Source: Streptococcus pneumoniae (GTDB lineage: Bacteria > Bacillota > Bacilli > Lactobacillales > Streptococcaceae). Taken from it: DNA of 64,000 nt. Within the stretch, counting starts at the first letter, position 1. Each line of letters opens with the position of its first letter. The position numbers and the translations under genes are program-made. The stretch is taken from NCBI RefSeq assembly GCF_001347015.1, contig NZ_CFGI01000004.1, positions 1 through 64,000 on the forward strand, read 5' to 3'. Below the pieces are notes generated by a model. That model ran no database searches. It was given only the letters and a program-made list of their open reading frames with translations, and had not been told where the DNA came from. Below are positions 14,177 through 21,917 of the stretch, one piece after another.

Positions 14177-14292
14177 TATAGCAGATTGAAATAAGATGTG
14201 AACAAATTGAGTAGGAAAGTCAAAGTAATTTCTAACAATGTTTTGGCAGTAGTTGTTTGGCGTGTGTACTATTCTAGTTTCAATCTACTATA
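14177..14292. mobile_element. RUP element (repeat unit of pneumococcus), 116 bp
   Basis: Terminal inverted repeats beginning TATAGCAGATTGAAATAAGA and ending TTTCAATCTACTATA flank the same internal blocks seen in the 107-bp copies at 34618 and 54371. A short extra segment (about 14252-14263) explains the greater length. RUPs are known non-autonomous elements thought to be mobilised by IS630-Spn1, with a TA target. Confidence 0.8.
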
Positions 14293-14401
14293 CTAAAAAC
14301 GGCTTGAAAGGTTTATCACATGAAAAAGGACAGCAAAAAAAGCCAACTGAACAAAATCAAGTGACTCAAGCCTAAAAATTATATCAAAAATAAGAACTAG
14401 A

Positions 14402-14495
14402 TAAAGCGATTGTAACAAACACATTCATTTCTAGCAATGTTTTAGTAATAGTGGTATGGTGTGGCGTGTGTACGGTTCTAGTCTCAATCTATTGT
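14402..14495. mobile_element. degenerate RUP element abutting the truncated adhesin paralogue
   Basis: The block with TTTCTAGCAATGTTTTAG, followed by the GTACGGTTCTAG and CTCAATCTATTGTG parts, matches the right half of the intact RUP copies. The left half is eroded. Its terminal repeat overlaps the 3' end of the truncated paralogue and supplies that reading frame's stop codon (14489-14491). Confidence 0.6.
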
Positions 14496-15160
14496 GTTTT
14501 AAAAAAACGAAGCAAAAAAGCTTCCCTGACCCGGCTAATCAGGTCTTCCATGAGTTTGACTTGCTCATCAACCTGTGCTTGTGTCGCTTTTGGATTCTCT
14601 AAGACCGCTTTAGCCTTTGCGAGACCTTCTTCCACTTCAGTGTGGAGAGCCTTCATAGAATCTAAGGTCAGATTTGCCAACAAAGCTTCTAGGGTGCTTT
14701 GTGTCGATTTGGCTGCACTTGTATCAGCTGCTGGCGCTGATCCTTCCTGATCCTTTTCCTTCGCCACCTGAGGAGCTTCTGCGTTCTCATCTATCTTAGT
14801 CTCGGGCTGAGGACTTTTAACTTCAGCTTCTGATTCTTCTTGACTTCCTTCTTCAGTTTTGGCTTCTGGAGCGCTAGATTCTCCTGCTGATTTGAGCTCA
14901 ACTGGCTGTTCAACTACTGCCGTTTTCTCAGGACTCTCCTCATCTGAATCCTGTGGATCCCCATCTGAATTTCCAGAAGGTCCAGCAACTACATCACTAG
15001 CTGTTACTGGAGACACTGCAGGGGCCTGCGCTTGCACCCCATTCGCAAAGAACATCAGAGCCGCCACCGCAACACTAGCAGCTCCAAAATGATATTTCCT
15101 TATTGAGTAACGGTAAATTTTTTCACCATTATCACTATGTTTTTTTCCAAACATGAGCAT
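14489..15160 (-). CDS. truncated N-terminal paralogue of the giant YSIRK adhesin (223 aa)
   Basis: The protein starts with a YSIRK signal peptide (YRYSIRKYHFGAASVAV), followed by an acidic Glu/Pro/Ala/Ser region. It ends with a helical segment nearly identical to one in the giant adhesin (shared LHTEVEEGLAKAKAVL and ENPKATQAQVDEQ). It then stops after a few codons read from a RUP terminal repeat, so adhesin repeats and cell-wall anchor are missing. Start: AAAGGA lies just upstream of two ATGs (MLMFGKKHSD), and either may be used. Unlike the downstream gene, its leader frame is intact. Over roughly 13.26-13.40 kb versus 14.53-14.67 kb the DNA of the two genes is almost identical. It is either a decaying duplicate, a small secreted protein, or a donor of leader sequence. 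Confidence 0.75.
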   Translation of the reverse strand: MLMFGKKHSDNGEKIYRYSIRKYHFGAASVAVAALMFFANGVQAQAPAVSPVTASDVVAGPSGNSDGDPQDSDEESPEKTAVVEQPVELKSAGESSAPEAKTEEGSQEESEAEVKSPQPETKIDENAEAPQVAKEKDQEGSAPAADTSAAKSTQSTLEALLANLTLDSMKALHTEVEEGLAKAKAVLENPKATQAQVDEQVKLMEDLISRVREAFLLRFFKTQ

Positions 15161-15334
15161 AGCATCCTTTCATTGTATCACAGGCCAACTTTCCTCAAAA
15201 GAGTACACAAAAACCCGCAACACATAATATGTCAACTCTATAGTAATACTTTTACGGAAAGAAATCAAGTATAAACCTAGATGAAGATAAGATTAAAAAA
15301 GTAGCAAAAAAGCCGATATAACAGCATTTTCTCG

Positions 15335-15374
<40 letters not shown>

Positions 15375-15472
15375 AACCCTTATCTATCAACCTTATTATG
15401 GATAATATTTTAAATTTAATATAAATAAAAAACAGACCTTATCTATAGAAAGATAAAATCCGCCATTTTTTC

Positions 15473-15501
15473 TATATAAAATCAGCAGAACCATTCTGCT
15501 G
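15473..15501 (-). terminator. rho-independent terminator downstream of the Rpn locus
   Basis: On the minus strand, CAGCAGAA and TTCTGCTG pair around a three-base loop (15483-15501), followed by ATTTTATAT. It lies about 75 bases past the stop of the detached Rpn C-terminal copy. Confidence 0.75.
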
Positions 15502-15577
15502 AAAATCGTGAAATATGATGTAAGTTTCCTAGCACTCTGATAAGATTTTAAGAGAAAAGCTAGATACATCCCCTAAC

Positions 15578-15871
15578 TTACAAAAGCGCCTCAAACTCAG
15601 CGACGGTCATGCCAAACTGTTGACTGGCAACTTCAGAAGGCAAAAGACCTTGGCGGACCATATCCAGGAAGGCAAAGAGTTTCCCACGTTCAAGTCCTTG
15701 TTCTAAACCTTTTTCGATACCTTGTTCAATCCCCTCAGCTCGACCACGCTCTAAACCCTCTGCACGACCACGTTCAAGACCTCTCTCTAAACCTTTTTCC
15801 TCAGCTTGCTCCAAAGCATAGTCCTGTGCCAGCAATGCCTGTTCTTCACGCATACGTAGTTGACTAAACAT
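15578..15871 (-). CDS. putative stand-alone RpnS-like C-terminal domain protein (97 aa)
   Basis: An ATG at 15869-15871 (protein MFSQLRMREEQALLAQD) is preceded, eight bases upstream, by a perfect AGGAGG (15880-15885). In E. coli, Rpn genes are known to encode a separately translated C-terminal protein (RpnS) that blocks the toxic full-length RpnL. If that holds here, this copy is a free-standing inhibitor. Seen: the SD, ATG and open frame. Inferred: translation and function. Confidence 0.45.
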   Translation of the reverse strand: MFSQLRMREEQALLAQDYALEQAEEKGLERGLERGRAEGLERGRAEGIEQGIEKGLEQGLERGKLFAFLDMVRQGLLPSEVASQQFGMTVAEFEALL

Positions 15872-16018
15872 TCTCCTGTCCTCCTCGGACCAGCTCTTGT
15901 AGTCCAGCAGTTGGTCTGCCTGGCTGATGGCTCGCTCGGGGTGCTGGGTAAAGGGTTTATTCCCGAAAAACTCCAACCACGGCTTGCGAACCTCGTCTTT
16001 GCTGGTTTCTCTATATTT
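15578..16018 (-). pseudogene. detached C-terminal copy of the Rpn nuclease gene
   Basis: This is a tandem duplicate of the last 40% of the full-length Rpn gene just upstream (16027-17037). It begins inside the codons for YRETSKD and has no nuclease domain. The 3' half keeps the Glu-Arg-Gly repeat tail (one repeat block shorter than in the full gene) and a diverged C-terminus (EVASQQFGMTVAEFEALL). It carries no stop codons, so the C-terminal domain itself is intact. The internal start at 15871 suggests it could still make a 97-residue protein (listed separately). Confidence 0.7.
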
Positions 16019-16026
16019 ATTAGATC

Positions 16027-16359
16027 TTATTTATGATGATCTTTCAATAGTGACTCAAATTCAGCGACAGTCATACCCAACTGCTTACTGGCAATCTCGG
16101 AAGTTAGAATACCTTGACGGACTAGATTTAGTAGCATGGACAAACTTCCTTCAACTTTCCCACGTTCAAGTCCTTGTTCTAAACCTTTTTCGATGCCTTG
16201 TTCAATCCCCTCAGCTCGACCACGTTCAAGACCTCGCTCTAAACCTTCAGCACGACCACGTTCAAGACCTCGCTCTAAACCTTTTTCTTCAGCTTGTTCC
16301 AAGGCATAGTCCTGTGCTAACAAGGCTTGTTCTTCGCGCATACGTAGTTGACTAAACAT
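16027..16359 (-). CDS. putative intragenic RpnS (110 aa, in frame within the Rpn gene)
   Basis: Inside the Rpn gene an in-frame ATG at 16357-16359 (MFSQLRMREEQALLAQD) is preceded by AGGAGG at 16368-16373, spaced eight bases. This is a better start site than most genes in the window have. The resulting protein would be the repeat tail plus the small C-terminal domain, matching the reported gene-within-gene organisation of Rpn toxin-antitoxin loci. Confidence 0.5.
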   Translation of the reverse strand: MFSQLRMREEQALLAQDYALEQAEEKGLERGLERGRAEGLERGLERGRAEGIEQGIEKGLEQGLERGKVEGSLSMLLNLVRQGILTSEIASKQLGMTVAEFESLLKDHHK

Positions 16360-17037
16360 TTTCCTGTCCTCCTCGGACCAGCTCTTGTAGTCCAGCAGTT
16401 GGTCTGCTTGGCTGATGGCTCGCTCGGGGCGCTGGGTAAAGGGTTTGTTCCCGAAAAACTCCAACCACGGCTTGCGAACGCTATCCTTGCTGGTTTCTCT
16501 ATATTTTTTTAATTCCAAGAACGCCATCTTAACCAGATGGTTTTCTTGTCCGTTATTTGTGATGGTTAAGGCTTCACCTGTCGTGTCCTCTCGCATGCTA
16601 AAGCTATGAAAAGCCAAGTCATCTGAGAAATAATTGCTGTCCACAATTGCGATAGCATATACTGGTGCGATGTGTTTATAGCTCTGATGAGTATCACCTT
16701 CTCGTTGACGAATTTTTTCTAGGTTTTGATTGACCTGACTGCAAAGGTAAGCCCACAGGCGATTGATGAAAAAATTCTGATGATGTACCTGAATTTCAAT
16801 GATTACTTGGGTTCCATTATCCAACTCCGCCAAGACGTCTATACTGGTATAAAAATCCTGCGCTGAATAGGGCAGAGAAGGAAAGATGTGAATGTTACTT
16901 CCTTCCAAAATGGTCACATTTTTAGCTGGCAAGTCCAGCATATCGCGAATAAATTGACAAGTGATTTCTGGGTTGCTAAAAATTTTCTTAGCAACCAAGT
17001 CGTTGGTTGGGCTAATGCCCGGATGTCTGAGAATCAT
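16027..17037 (-). CDS. Rpn family recombination-promoting nuclease / PD-(D/E)XK putative transposase
   Basis: 336 residues from ATG at 17037, chosen because AAGGAGG lies 7-8 bases upstream; an ATG nine codons earlier has no such site. The N-terminal two thirds is the PD-(D/E)XK nuclease domain typical of this family: TNDLVAKKIF near the start, then the catalytic-type block IDVLAELDNGTQVIIEIQ (Asp, then Glu-x-Gln) around residues 65-85. The C-terminal third carries tandem ERG/EG hexa- to octapeptide repeats (coiled-coil-like) and a small terminal domain (GMTVAEFESLL). Family members are implicated in recA-independent recombination and in phage defence. The gene is monocistronic, followed by the detached C-terminal copy. 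Repeat number differs between the copies, so this region is slippage-prone. Confidence 0.85.
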   Translation of the reverse strand: MILRHPGISPTNDLVAKKIFSNPEITCQFIRDMLDLPAKNVTILEGSNIHIFPSLPYSAQDFYTSIDVLAELDNGTQVIIEIQVHHQNFFINRLWAYLCSQVNQNLEKIRQREGDTHQSYKHIAPVYAIAIVDSNYFSDDLAFHSFSMREDTTGEALTITNNGQENHLVKMAFLELKKYRETSKDSVRKPWLEFFGNKPFTQRPERAISQADQLLDYKSWSEEDRKMFSQLRMREEQALLAQDYALEQAEEKGLERGLERGRAEGLERGLERGRAEGIEQGIEKGLEQGLERGKVEGSLSMLLNLVRQGILTSEIASKQLGMTVAEFESLLKDHHK

Positions 17038-17400
17038 CCTTTTCCTCCTTCTATTATAGCACATTTTTTAATCTAGGTTTACTAGATTCACTGCTACTAT
17101 CTATTTATTCGGAAAAGAAAGGAGAAAGTTAAAAATTTTTAGACTTCACCGGTTGAAATTTACATAAAAAAGCAGCTGATTCTTTTTTTGATTCTACCAT
17201 ATTTCTAGCGATTACTCCTATAAATAGGATACATCCCAGTTTCTAGTAGAAAAGGACTCTGAAAAGCAAACAAAACCCAGTATTAGGAAGAGTTAAATCT
17301 TATCTGAAAATGACTAGCTCTCAAGCTATAGCTTTGTGTCTAGATATAAGTATCACTAGGAAAAACTCCATAAGTAAACATACCAAAATTGGATGTTCCT

Positions 17401-17514
17401 ACTATTCGAAAACCTCTTCAAACCACGTCAACTTTGCCTTATCTACAGCTTCAAAAGGATGTTTTGAGTCATCTGCTGGTAGATTTATTCATTGATTTTC
17501 AATCTTCTAATACT
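17401..17514. repeat. degenerate BOX element
   Basis: Blocks TCGAAAACCTCTTCAAACC, CGTCAACTTTGCC, GTTTTGAG and TTGATTTTCAATC line up in order with the intact BOX copies at 30061 and 52911, but with deletions. It lies in the gap 17060-17690 between the Rpn gene and the HTH regulator. Nothing else is evident there apart from a RUP and a terminator. Confidence 0.6.
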
Positions 17515-17532
17515 AAACAAAAATCAAACAAC

Positions 17533-17639
17533 TATAGTGAAATAACATAAAACTTGCATAAATCGCTTAGGAAAATCAAAGCAACTTCTAGGAATGTTTT
17601 AGCAGTCACAGTGTACTTTCCCAGCCTCAATCCACTATA
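17533..17639. mobile_element. RUP element, 107 bp, diverged
   Basis: Exactly 107 bases from TATAGTGAAATAACATAA to CCTCAATCCACTATA. The internal AGGAATGTTTTAGCAGT and GTGTACT blocks are shared with the other RUP copies. Confidence 0.65.
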
Positions 17640-17647
17640 ACTCTGCA

Positions 17648-17682
17648 CATAAAAATGGAGAAGATGGTAATCCTCTTCTCCA
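17648..17682 (-). terminator. terminator of the pnp-cysS-mrnC operon
   Basis: On the minus strand GGAGAAGA pairs with TCTTCTCC across a nine-base loop and is followed by ATTTTTA. It lies about 15 bases past the stop of the HTH regulator gene. Confidence 0.75.
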
Positions 17683-17695
17683 AATATTAACTTCT

Positions 17696-18580
17696 TTACA
17701 AACCAACTATAGTTGACAAAGAACCTAAAATCAATTGATAACACAGGGTCAGGTCGGTCAATTCCTTCAACTGTAGCCCTGTCAATTCTTCCCATTTATC
17801 AATTTTGTATTGGAGAGAATTGCGGTGCAGATAGAGTTGCTGGGCTGTTTTAGTGAGAACAGCACTATTTTCCCAAAGAGAGAGAATGATTTCCTGAATC
17901 TGGTCCTGATCCAAGATCATCTGGTGCAAGCATTCCTTGATTACTCTCAAGTCCACGAGTCTTTCTCCCATACTCCAAAGATAGAGCTGAGAAAAAGTAT
18001 GAACACCTTGGTGACCCTGACGCCACCAAATCTTAAACAAATCCCGCTCCGCTTTGATTAAGTCTGATAGGGCTTGATGCCCCGTCTGAGACCAAACCTG
18101 ACCCAACATGATAGAGAGACGCAGTCCAAAGTCATACTCAACCGCTTCAATCGTATCACTTAAAATAGCTCGTACAGAGGTGTATTTGTCTTGTTGCAGC
18201 ACGAAAACATAATCCTGAGCTCCGACCTGAAGCACTGTCTGACAATTCGAAAAGAGGGTCCGCATCATATCTAGCCAAGAGGATAGATTTTCCTGTTGGA
18301 AATAGGAAAGATGACAATAAACCAACTGAATCTTTTTAAAAGTTTGTGGTGCCTGACCCTTGCCCTCAATCAGATAGGAATACCAAGGATTGAGCGAACG
18401 AGCCTGCTCCTGCTGGGTCAAAAGGGAAATCAACTGCTTTTCACGCTCACTGAGCCCAGCTTTCTCCAGCAAAATCCACTGCTGAGAAGCTAAAGGAAGA
18501 GTTAAGTAACCCTCTTTCTCTACTGGTTGGTCTGAAATCTGAGCCTCAGGAAACCAGTCTTGTAGTTCTTTTGCCATCAT
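17696..18580 (-). CDS. PucR/CdaR-type helix-turn-helix protein, last gene of the pnp operon
   Basis: 294 residues. The C-terminus (about 235-285) has the PucR-type HTH: NSAVLTKTAQQLYLHRNSL followed by QYKIDKWEELTG. The rest is a Leu/Gln-rich sensor-like region without recognisable catalytic motifs. The start follows mrnC by three bases, with GGAGGGATAGG overlapping the mrnC stop, so the two are probably translationally coupled. The final codons (LSTIVGL) and the adjoining 3' sequence resemble the terminal inverted repeat of the ISL3-type remnant at 62.68 kb, so the C-terminal tail may have been replaced by an insertion-sequence end. Target genes are unknown. A conserved neighbour of mrnC in this genus, as recalled. 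Confidence 0.65.
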   Translation of the reverse strand: MMAKELQDWFPEAQISDQPVEKEGYLTLPLASQQWILLEKAGLSEREKQLISLLTQQEQARSLNPWYSYLIEGKGQAPQTFKKIQLVYCHLSYFQQENLSSWLDMMRTLFSNCQTVLQVGAQDYVFVLQQDKYTSVRAILSDTIEAVEYDFGLRLSIMLGQVWSQTGHQALSDLIKAERDLFKIWWRQGHQGVHTFSQLYLWSMGERLVDLRVIKECLHQMILDQDQIQEIILSLWENSAVLTKTAQQLYLHRNSLQYKIDKWEELTGLQLKELTDLTLCYQLILGSLSTIVGL

Positions 18581-18583
18581 GTC

Positions 18584-18970
18584 CTATCCCTCCACTTTTT
18601 GGATGCACCACGAAATCAAGCTCTCAAGACGTTCCAGATTTTCAGTCATATGGAGATAGCCCATCACTGCTTCAAAACCTGTGGACATACGGTAAGTCAC
18701 TACATCAGCATTTTTAGCCTTGGTGTGACTATTGGTATTGCGACCACGTTTGTAGATTTCTTCTTCTTTTTCCGTTAGGACTTGCTCCTCCAACATGAGG
18801 GAAATCAGGCGAGCCTGAGCCTTGGCTGAGACATACTTGGTCGCTTCTTGGTGGAGTTTATTGGGTTTGGTCATGCCTTTAAGAATTAGGTGACGACGAA
18901 TATACATGGAGTACACCGCATCCCCTTCAAAGGCTAGCGCAATCCCGTTAATGAGATTGACATCAATCAC
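18584..18970 (-). CDS. mrnC: Mini-ribonuclease III
   Basis: 128 residues, the normal length. It has an RNase III catalytic-type fold without a dsRNA-binding domain: the FEGDAVYSMYIR motif (acidic catalytic residues) at 14-25 and the second block KRGRNTNSHTKAKNADVVTY at about 74-93. The family processes 23S rRNA 3' and 5' ends. Its ATG overlaps the end of cysS by eight bases, a conserved coupling in Firmicutes. Confidence 0.92.
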   Translation of the reverse strand: MIDVNLINGIALAFEGDAVYSMYIRRHLILKGMTKPNKLHQEATKYVSAKAQARLISLMLEEQVLTEKEEEIYKRGRNTNSHTKAKNADVVTYRMSTGFEAVMGYLHMTENLERLESLISWCIQKVEG

Positions 18971-20306
18971 GTGTCCACCTCACTCCATCCTTGGTGTCAA
19001 GGAGCTTAATTCCTTGAGCAGCCAATTGGTCACGGATCTGGTCAGCTGTCGCAAAATCACGATTGGCACGCGCTTCTTGGCGTTTTTGGATCAAGTCTTC
19101 AATCTCTGCATCCAAAACTTCCTCAATAAAAACAATTCCAAAGACCTCTAACATAGCCGCAAGAGCTTCCTTAACACTTGCATCATAGTTGCCTGAGTTG
19201 ATCCATTTGGCCATTTCAAAGACCACTGTGATACCGTTAGCAGCGTTAAAATCTTCATCCATTACAGCCACAAACTTATCTTTAAAAACCTGTAACTCTT
19301 GAGCATCTACAGTTCCAGTAAACGGTTGTTCGTAAGTGTTCTTTAGATACTTTAGATTGGTCTCTGCATCACGCACTGCCTTTTCTGTAAAGTTGATTGG
19401 TTTACGGTAGTGCTGGGTCGCAAAGAAGAAACGAAGTACTTGCCCATCAAGAGTTTTAAGAGCATCATGGACTGTGATAAAGTTGCCCAAGGACTTAGAC
19501 ATCTTGACATTGTCAATATTGACAAAGCCATTGTGCATCCAGTAGTTAGCAAAAGTCTTGCCTGTTTTAGCTTCAGATTGGGCAATTTCATTGGTGTGGT
19601 GAGGAAACTCTAGGTCAGCTCCACCACCGTGAATATCAATAGTATCGCCCAAAATCTCTGTTGACATAACCGAACACTCGATATGCCAGCCCGGACGACC
19701 AGGTCCCCAAGGGCTATCCCAAGAAATCTCACCTGATTTAGCAGCTTTCCAAAGGGCAAAGTCCACAGGATTTTCCTTGCGAGCTGTTTCTTCATCGGTA
19801 CGACCTGAAGCACCTAGCTCCAAATCTTCCAAGGTTTTATTTGCTAATTTAGCATAGTTGTGGGATTTTTCCACACGGAAGTAAACATCCCCTTGACTCT
19901 CGTAAGCATAACCTTTTTCAATCAAGTCAGCGACAAAACGAATGATATCATCCATAAACTCCACCACACGCGGATGGCGAGTCGCAGGTTTGACGCCCAA
20001 GGCCGTCACATCCTCACGAAAGGCAGCGATGTACTTGTCCGCAACCTCCTGAGGCGTGATACCTTCTTCCTTGGCACGGTTGATAATCTTATCATCCACA
20101 TCCGTAAAATTGGAAATATAGGCAACGTCATAACCACGATATTCAAAGTAGCGACGAATGGTATCAAAAGCCACCGTCGAACGGGCATTCCCCACGTGAA
20201 TATAGTTGTACACCGTTGGCCCACAAACATACATCTTAACCTTACCATCCTCAATCGGGACAAACTCTCGCAAATCACGAGACATGGTATCGTAAATTTT
20301 AATCAT
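18963..20306 (-). CDS. cysS: cysteinyl-tRNA synthetase
   Basis: 447 residues from ATG at 20306 (MIKIYDTMSRD), the conserved family start; the frame stays open ten codons upstream to a TTG. Class I synthetase: zinc/Cys site CGPTVYNYIHVGN containing the HIGH equivalent (HVGN), ECSVMS and HGGGADLEFPHH for zinc binding, and KMSKSLGN near residue 268. It charges tRNA-Cys. No strong SD is visible ahead of this ATG. Placed with cysE and pnp in one operon, linking cysteine supply to its use. Confidence 0.95.
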   Translation of the reverse strand: MIKIYDTMSRDLREFVPIEDGKVKMYVCGPTVYNYIHVGNARSTVAFDTIRRYFEYRGYDVAYISNFTDVDDKIINRAKEEGITPQEVADKYIAAFREDVTALGVKPATRHPRVVEFMDDIIRFVADLIEKGYAYESQGDVYFRVEKSHNYAKLANKTLEDLELGASGRTDEETARKENPVDFALWKAAKSGEISWDSPWGPGRPGWHIECSVMSTEILGDTIDIHGGGADLEFPHHTNEIAQSEAKTGKTFANYWMHNGFVNIDNVKMSKSLGNFITVHDALKTLDGQVLRFFFATQHYRKPINFTEKAVRDAETNLKYLKNTYEQPFTGTVDAQELQVFKDKFVAVMDEDFNAANGITVVFEMAKWINSGNYDASVKEALAAMLEVFGIVFIEEVLDAEIEDLIQKRQEARANRDFATADQIRDQLAAQGIKLLDTKDGVRWTRD

Positions 20307-20388
20307 AAAATAATAGTCAGGAAAACTAAAATCCAAGGACAGTTAATTTCATCACTAAGAGTTCAATTGAATTTCAGTCCGAATGTCT

Positions 20389-21273
20389 CTACACTTCGGA
20401 ATCCCTTGCTCCTTTCTCATTCAGATAAACCACCTGAGTCTGTTTGACAAAGCCAATTTTTTCATACAAACACTTGGCACCTACATTGCTGTCCTCTACT
20501 GCAATCTGAAATTCCTTGTCATTTTGCTCAATTAGTTGGTTGACAAGTGATTTTGCTAAGTAGCTTCCATAGCCTTTTCCACGTTCAGGTTCCGATATTG
20601 CTAAACCATAGAAGTAATTCGTATTAGTCGATAAATCTACCGTGCAAGTCCCAATAACCTGACCATCTTTTAATAAAATATACAAGCGGCTTTCTGGATC
20701 CTTCAGAGCTTCAGCGACATATCTATCCACAATCTCTCTAGACTCATGTTCCTCTGAGAATGCCTGAAATTTTAATTGACTAATTTGATCCTGATACGAA
20801 CTATCTGCTAACAAAACTTCAAGATTGGAAACAGTTGCTAACGGATAAGGTTTGCTATCCTTACCTAACCAGGTTTCTGTATCCTCGTCTTCGATCAATC
20901 CCCAGTTGATGACAAAATCAGGATAACGGTCTAGAAAAACACGCTCTGTCTGAAAAGTGACTGAACTAATAGAAAAAGAAACTGTTTCTCTCTCAAAACT
21001 AGTAAACAATGCACGCGCAATCCCCTGATGGCGATGACCTGGATGAACCAGTATCGTCACTTCCACATCTTGATCATCTGCATAGACAGTTAAGAGACCA
21101 ACAAGTTCGCCTTTTTCATAATAAAGGAAAAAGGCGGGCATGTTTGGGTCAAAATTAAGCATGTTAGAGAGATAGGGATCACGATAGGTACCGTCATAGT
21201 TTTGGCAACAGTTAATTAGTTTTTTCGCCTCAGATAGCTCCTCTTGGCTTAACTTGTTTCTTGCTTGAATCAT
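20389..21273 (-). CDS. tandem GNAT-domain N-acetyltransferase
   Basis: 294 residues. There are two GNAT folds. The first has the acetyl-CoA loop HPGHRHQGIARAL around residues 97-109. The second has SEPERGKGYGSYLAKSLVNQ around 228-247 and the usual terminal GAKCLYEKIGF. The first domain may be the degenerate partner, as in mycothiol-synthase-like double GNATs, but the substrate is unknown. SD GAGGG lies about eight bases before the ATG. It lies 11 bases after cysE and 82 bases before cysS. Confidence 0.85.
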   Translation of the reverse strand: MIQARNKLSQEELSEAKKLINCCQNYDGTYRDPYLSNMLNFDPNMPAFFLYYEKGELVGLLTVYADDQDVEVTILVHPGHRHQGIARALFTSFERETVSFSISSVTFQTERVFLDRYPDFVINWGLIEDEDTETWLGKDSKPYPLATVSNLEVLLADSSYQDQISQLKFQAFSEEHESREIVDRYVAEALKDPESRLYILLKDGQVIGTCTVDLSTNTNYFYGLAISEPERGKGYGSYLAKSLVNQLIEQNDKEFQIAVEDSNVGAKCLYEKIGFVKQTQVVYLNEKGARDSEV

Positions 21274-21284
21274 ATAGGTACCCT

Positions 21285-21902
21285 CTACAAACCAGACGAT
21301 CTGTGACTGGCTTCTTTAGCCTGCTCGAGTTTATTGACGTAGTACTCTCGTTTTTCTTCAACTTCGTGAATGACCGGCTCATCCTTTTTACCATGAAGGC
21401 GGACAATCTTGGCCGGAATACCAACAACCGTCACATCACTAGGCACGTCTGCCACAACAACTGCTGCTGCACCAACCTTAGCATTTTCACCAATTTCCAC
21501 AGGTCCAATGACTTGGGCATGAGCGGATATTAAAGCTCCTTTTCGCACGGTTGGATGGCGTTTGCCACAGTCTTTCCCTGTTCCCCCAAGAGTCACCCCA
21601 TGATAGAGGAGAACTCCCGTCTCAACGATAGCTGTCTCTCCAATCACCAAGCCAGAACCATGGTCGATAAAGACACCTGAATCAATCTGAGCACCCGGAT
21701 GAATCTCAATCTGAGTCCAAAAGCGCCAGAACTGACTGTGCATACGAGCCAGGAGTTTGAAGCCATGCTTCCAGAGAAAATGCGAGAGACGGTGGGCCGC
21801 CAAGGCCTTGACACCTGGATAAGTCAGCAAAACCTCCAAAGTGGTGCGGGCCGCTGGATCATTTTCTTTTACGATATCAATGGTTTCGCGCCACCATCCC
21901 AT
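21285..21902 (-). CDS. cysE: serine O-acetyltransferase
   Basis: 205 residues. N-terminal helices (WWRETIDIVKENDPAART) precede a left-handed beta-helix of hexapeptide repeats, with catalytic-type motifs DHGSGLVIGETA, GVTLGGTGKDCGKRHPT and the C-terminal arm. It makes O-acetylserine from serine and acetyl-CoA, the first step of cysteine synthesis. AAGGAG lies upstream of the ATG. It follows pnp by 15 bases and is co-transcribed with it. Confidence 0.95.
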   Translation of the reverse strand: MGWWRETIDIVKENDPAARTTLEVLLTYPGVKALAAHRLSHFLWKHGFKLLARMHSQFWRFWTQIEIHPGAQIDSGVFIDHGSGLVIGETAIVETGVLLYHGVTLGGTGKDCGKRHPTVRKGALISAHAQVIGPVEIGENAKVGAAAVVVADVPSDVTVVGIPAKIVRLHGKKDEPVIHEVEEKREYYVNKLEQAKEASHRSSGL

Positions 21903-21917
21903 ACATTTCTCCTTTTC

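Noticed and set aside
15680-16300. Regular short DNA repeats that might suggest a CRISPR array
   Set aside because: They are in-frame codons for Glu-Arg-Gly repeats of Rpn without spacers of constant length.
17060-17300. Possible small gene between the Rpn gene and the degenerate BOX
   Set aside because: Only short frames without SD; AT-rich sequence with no motif.
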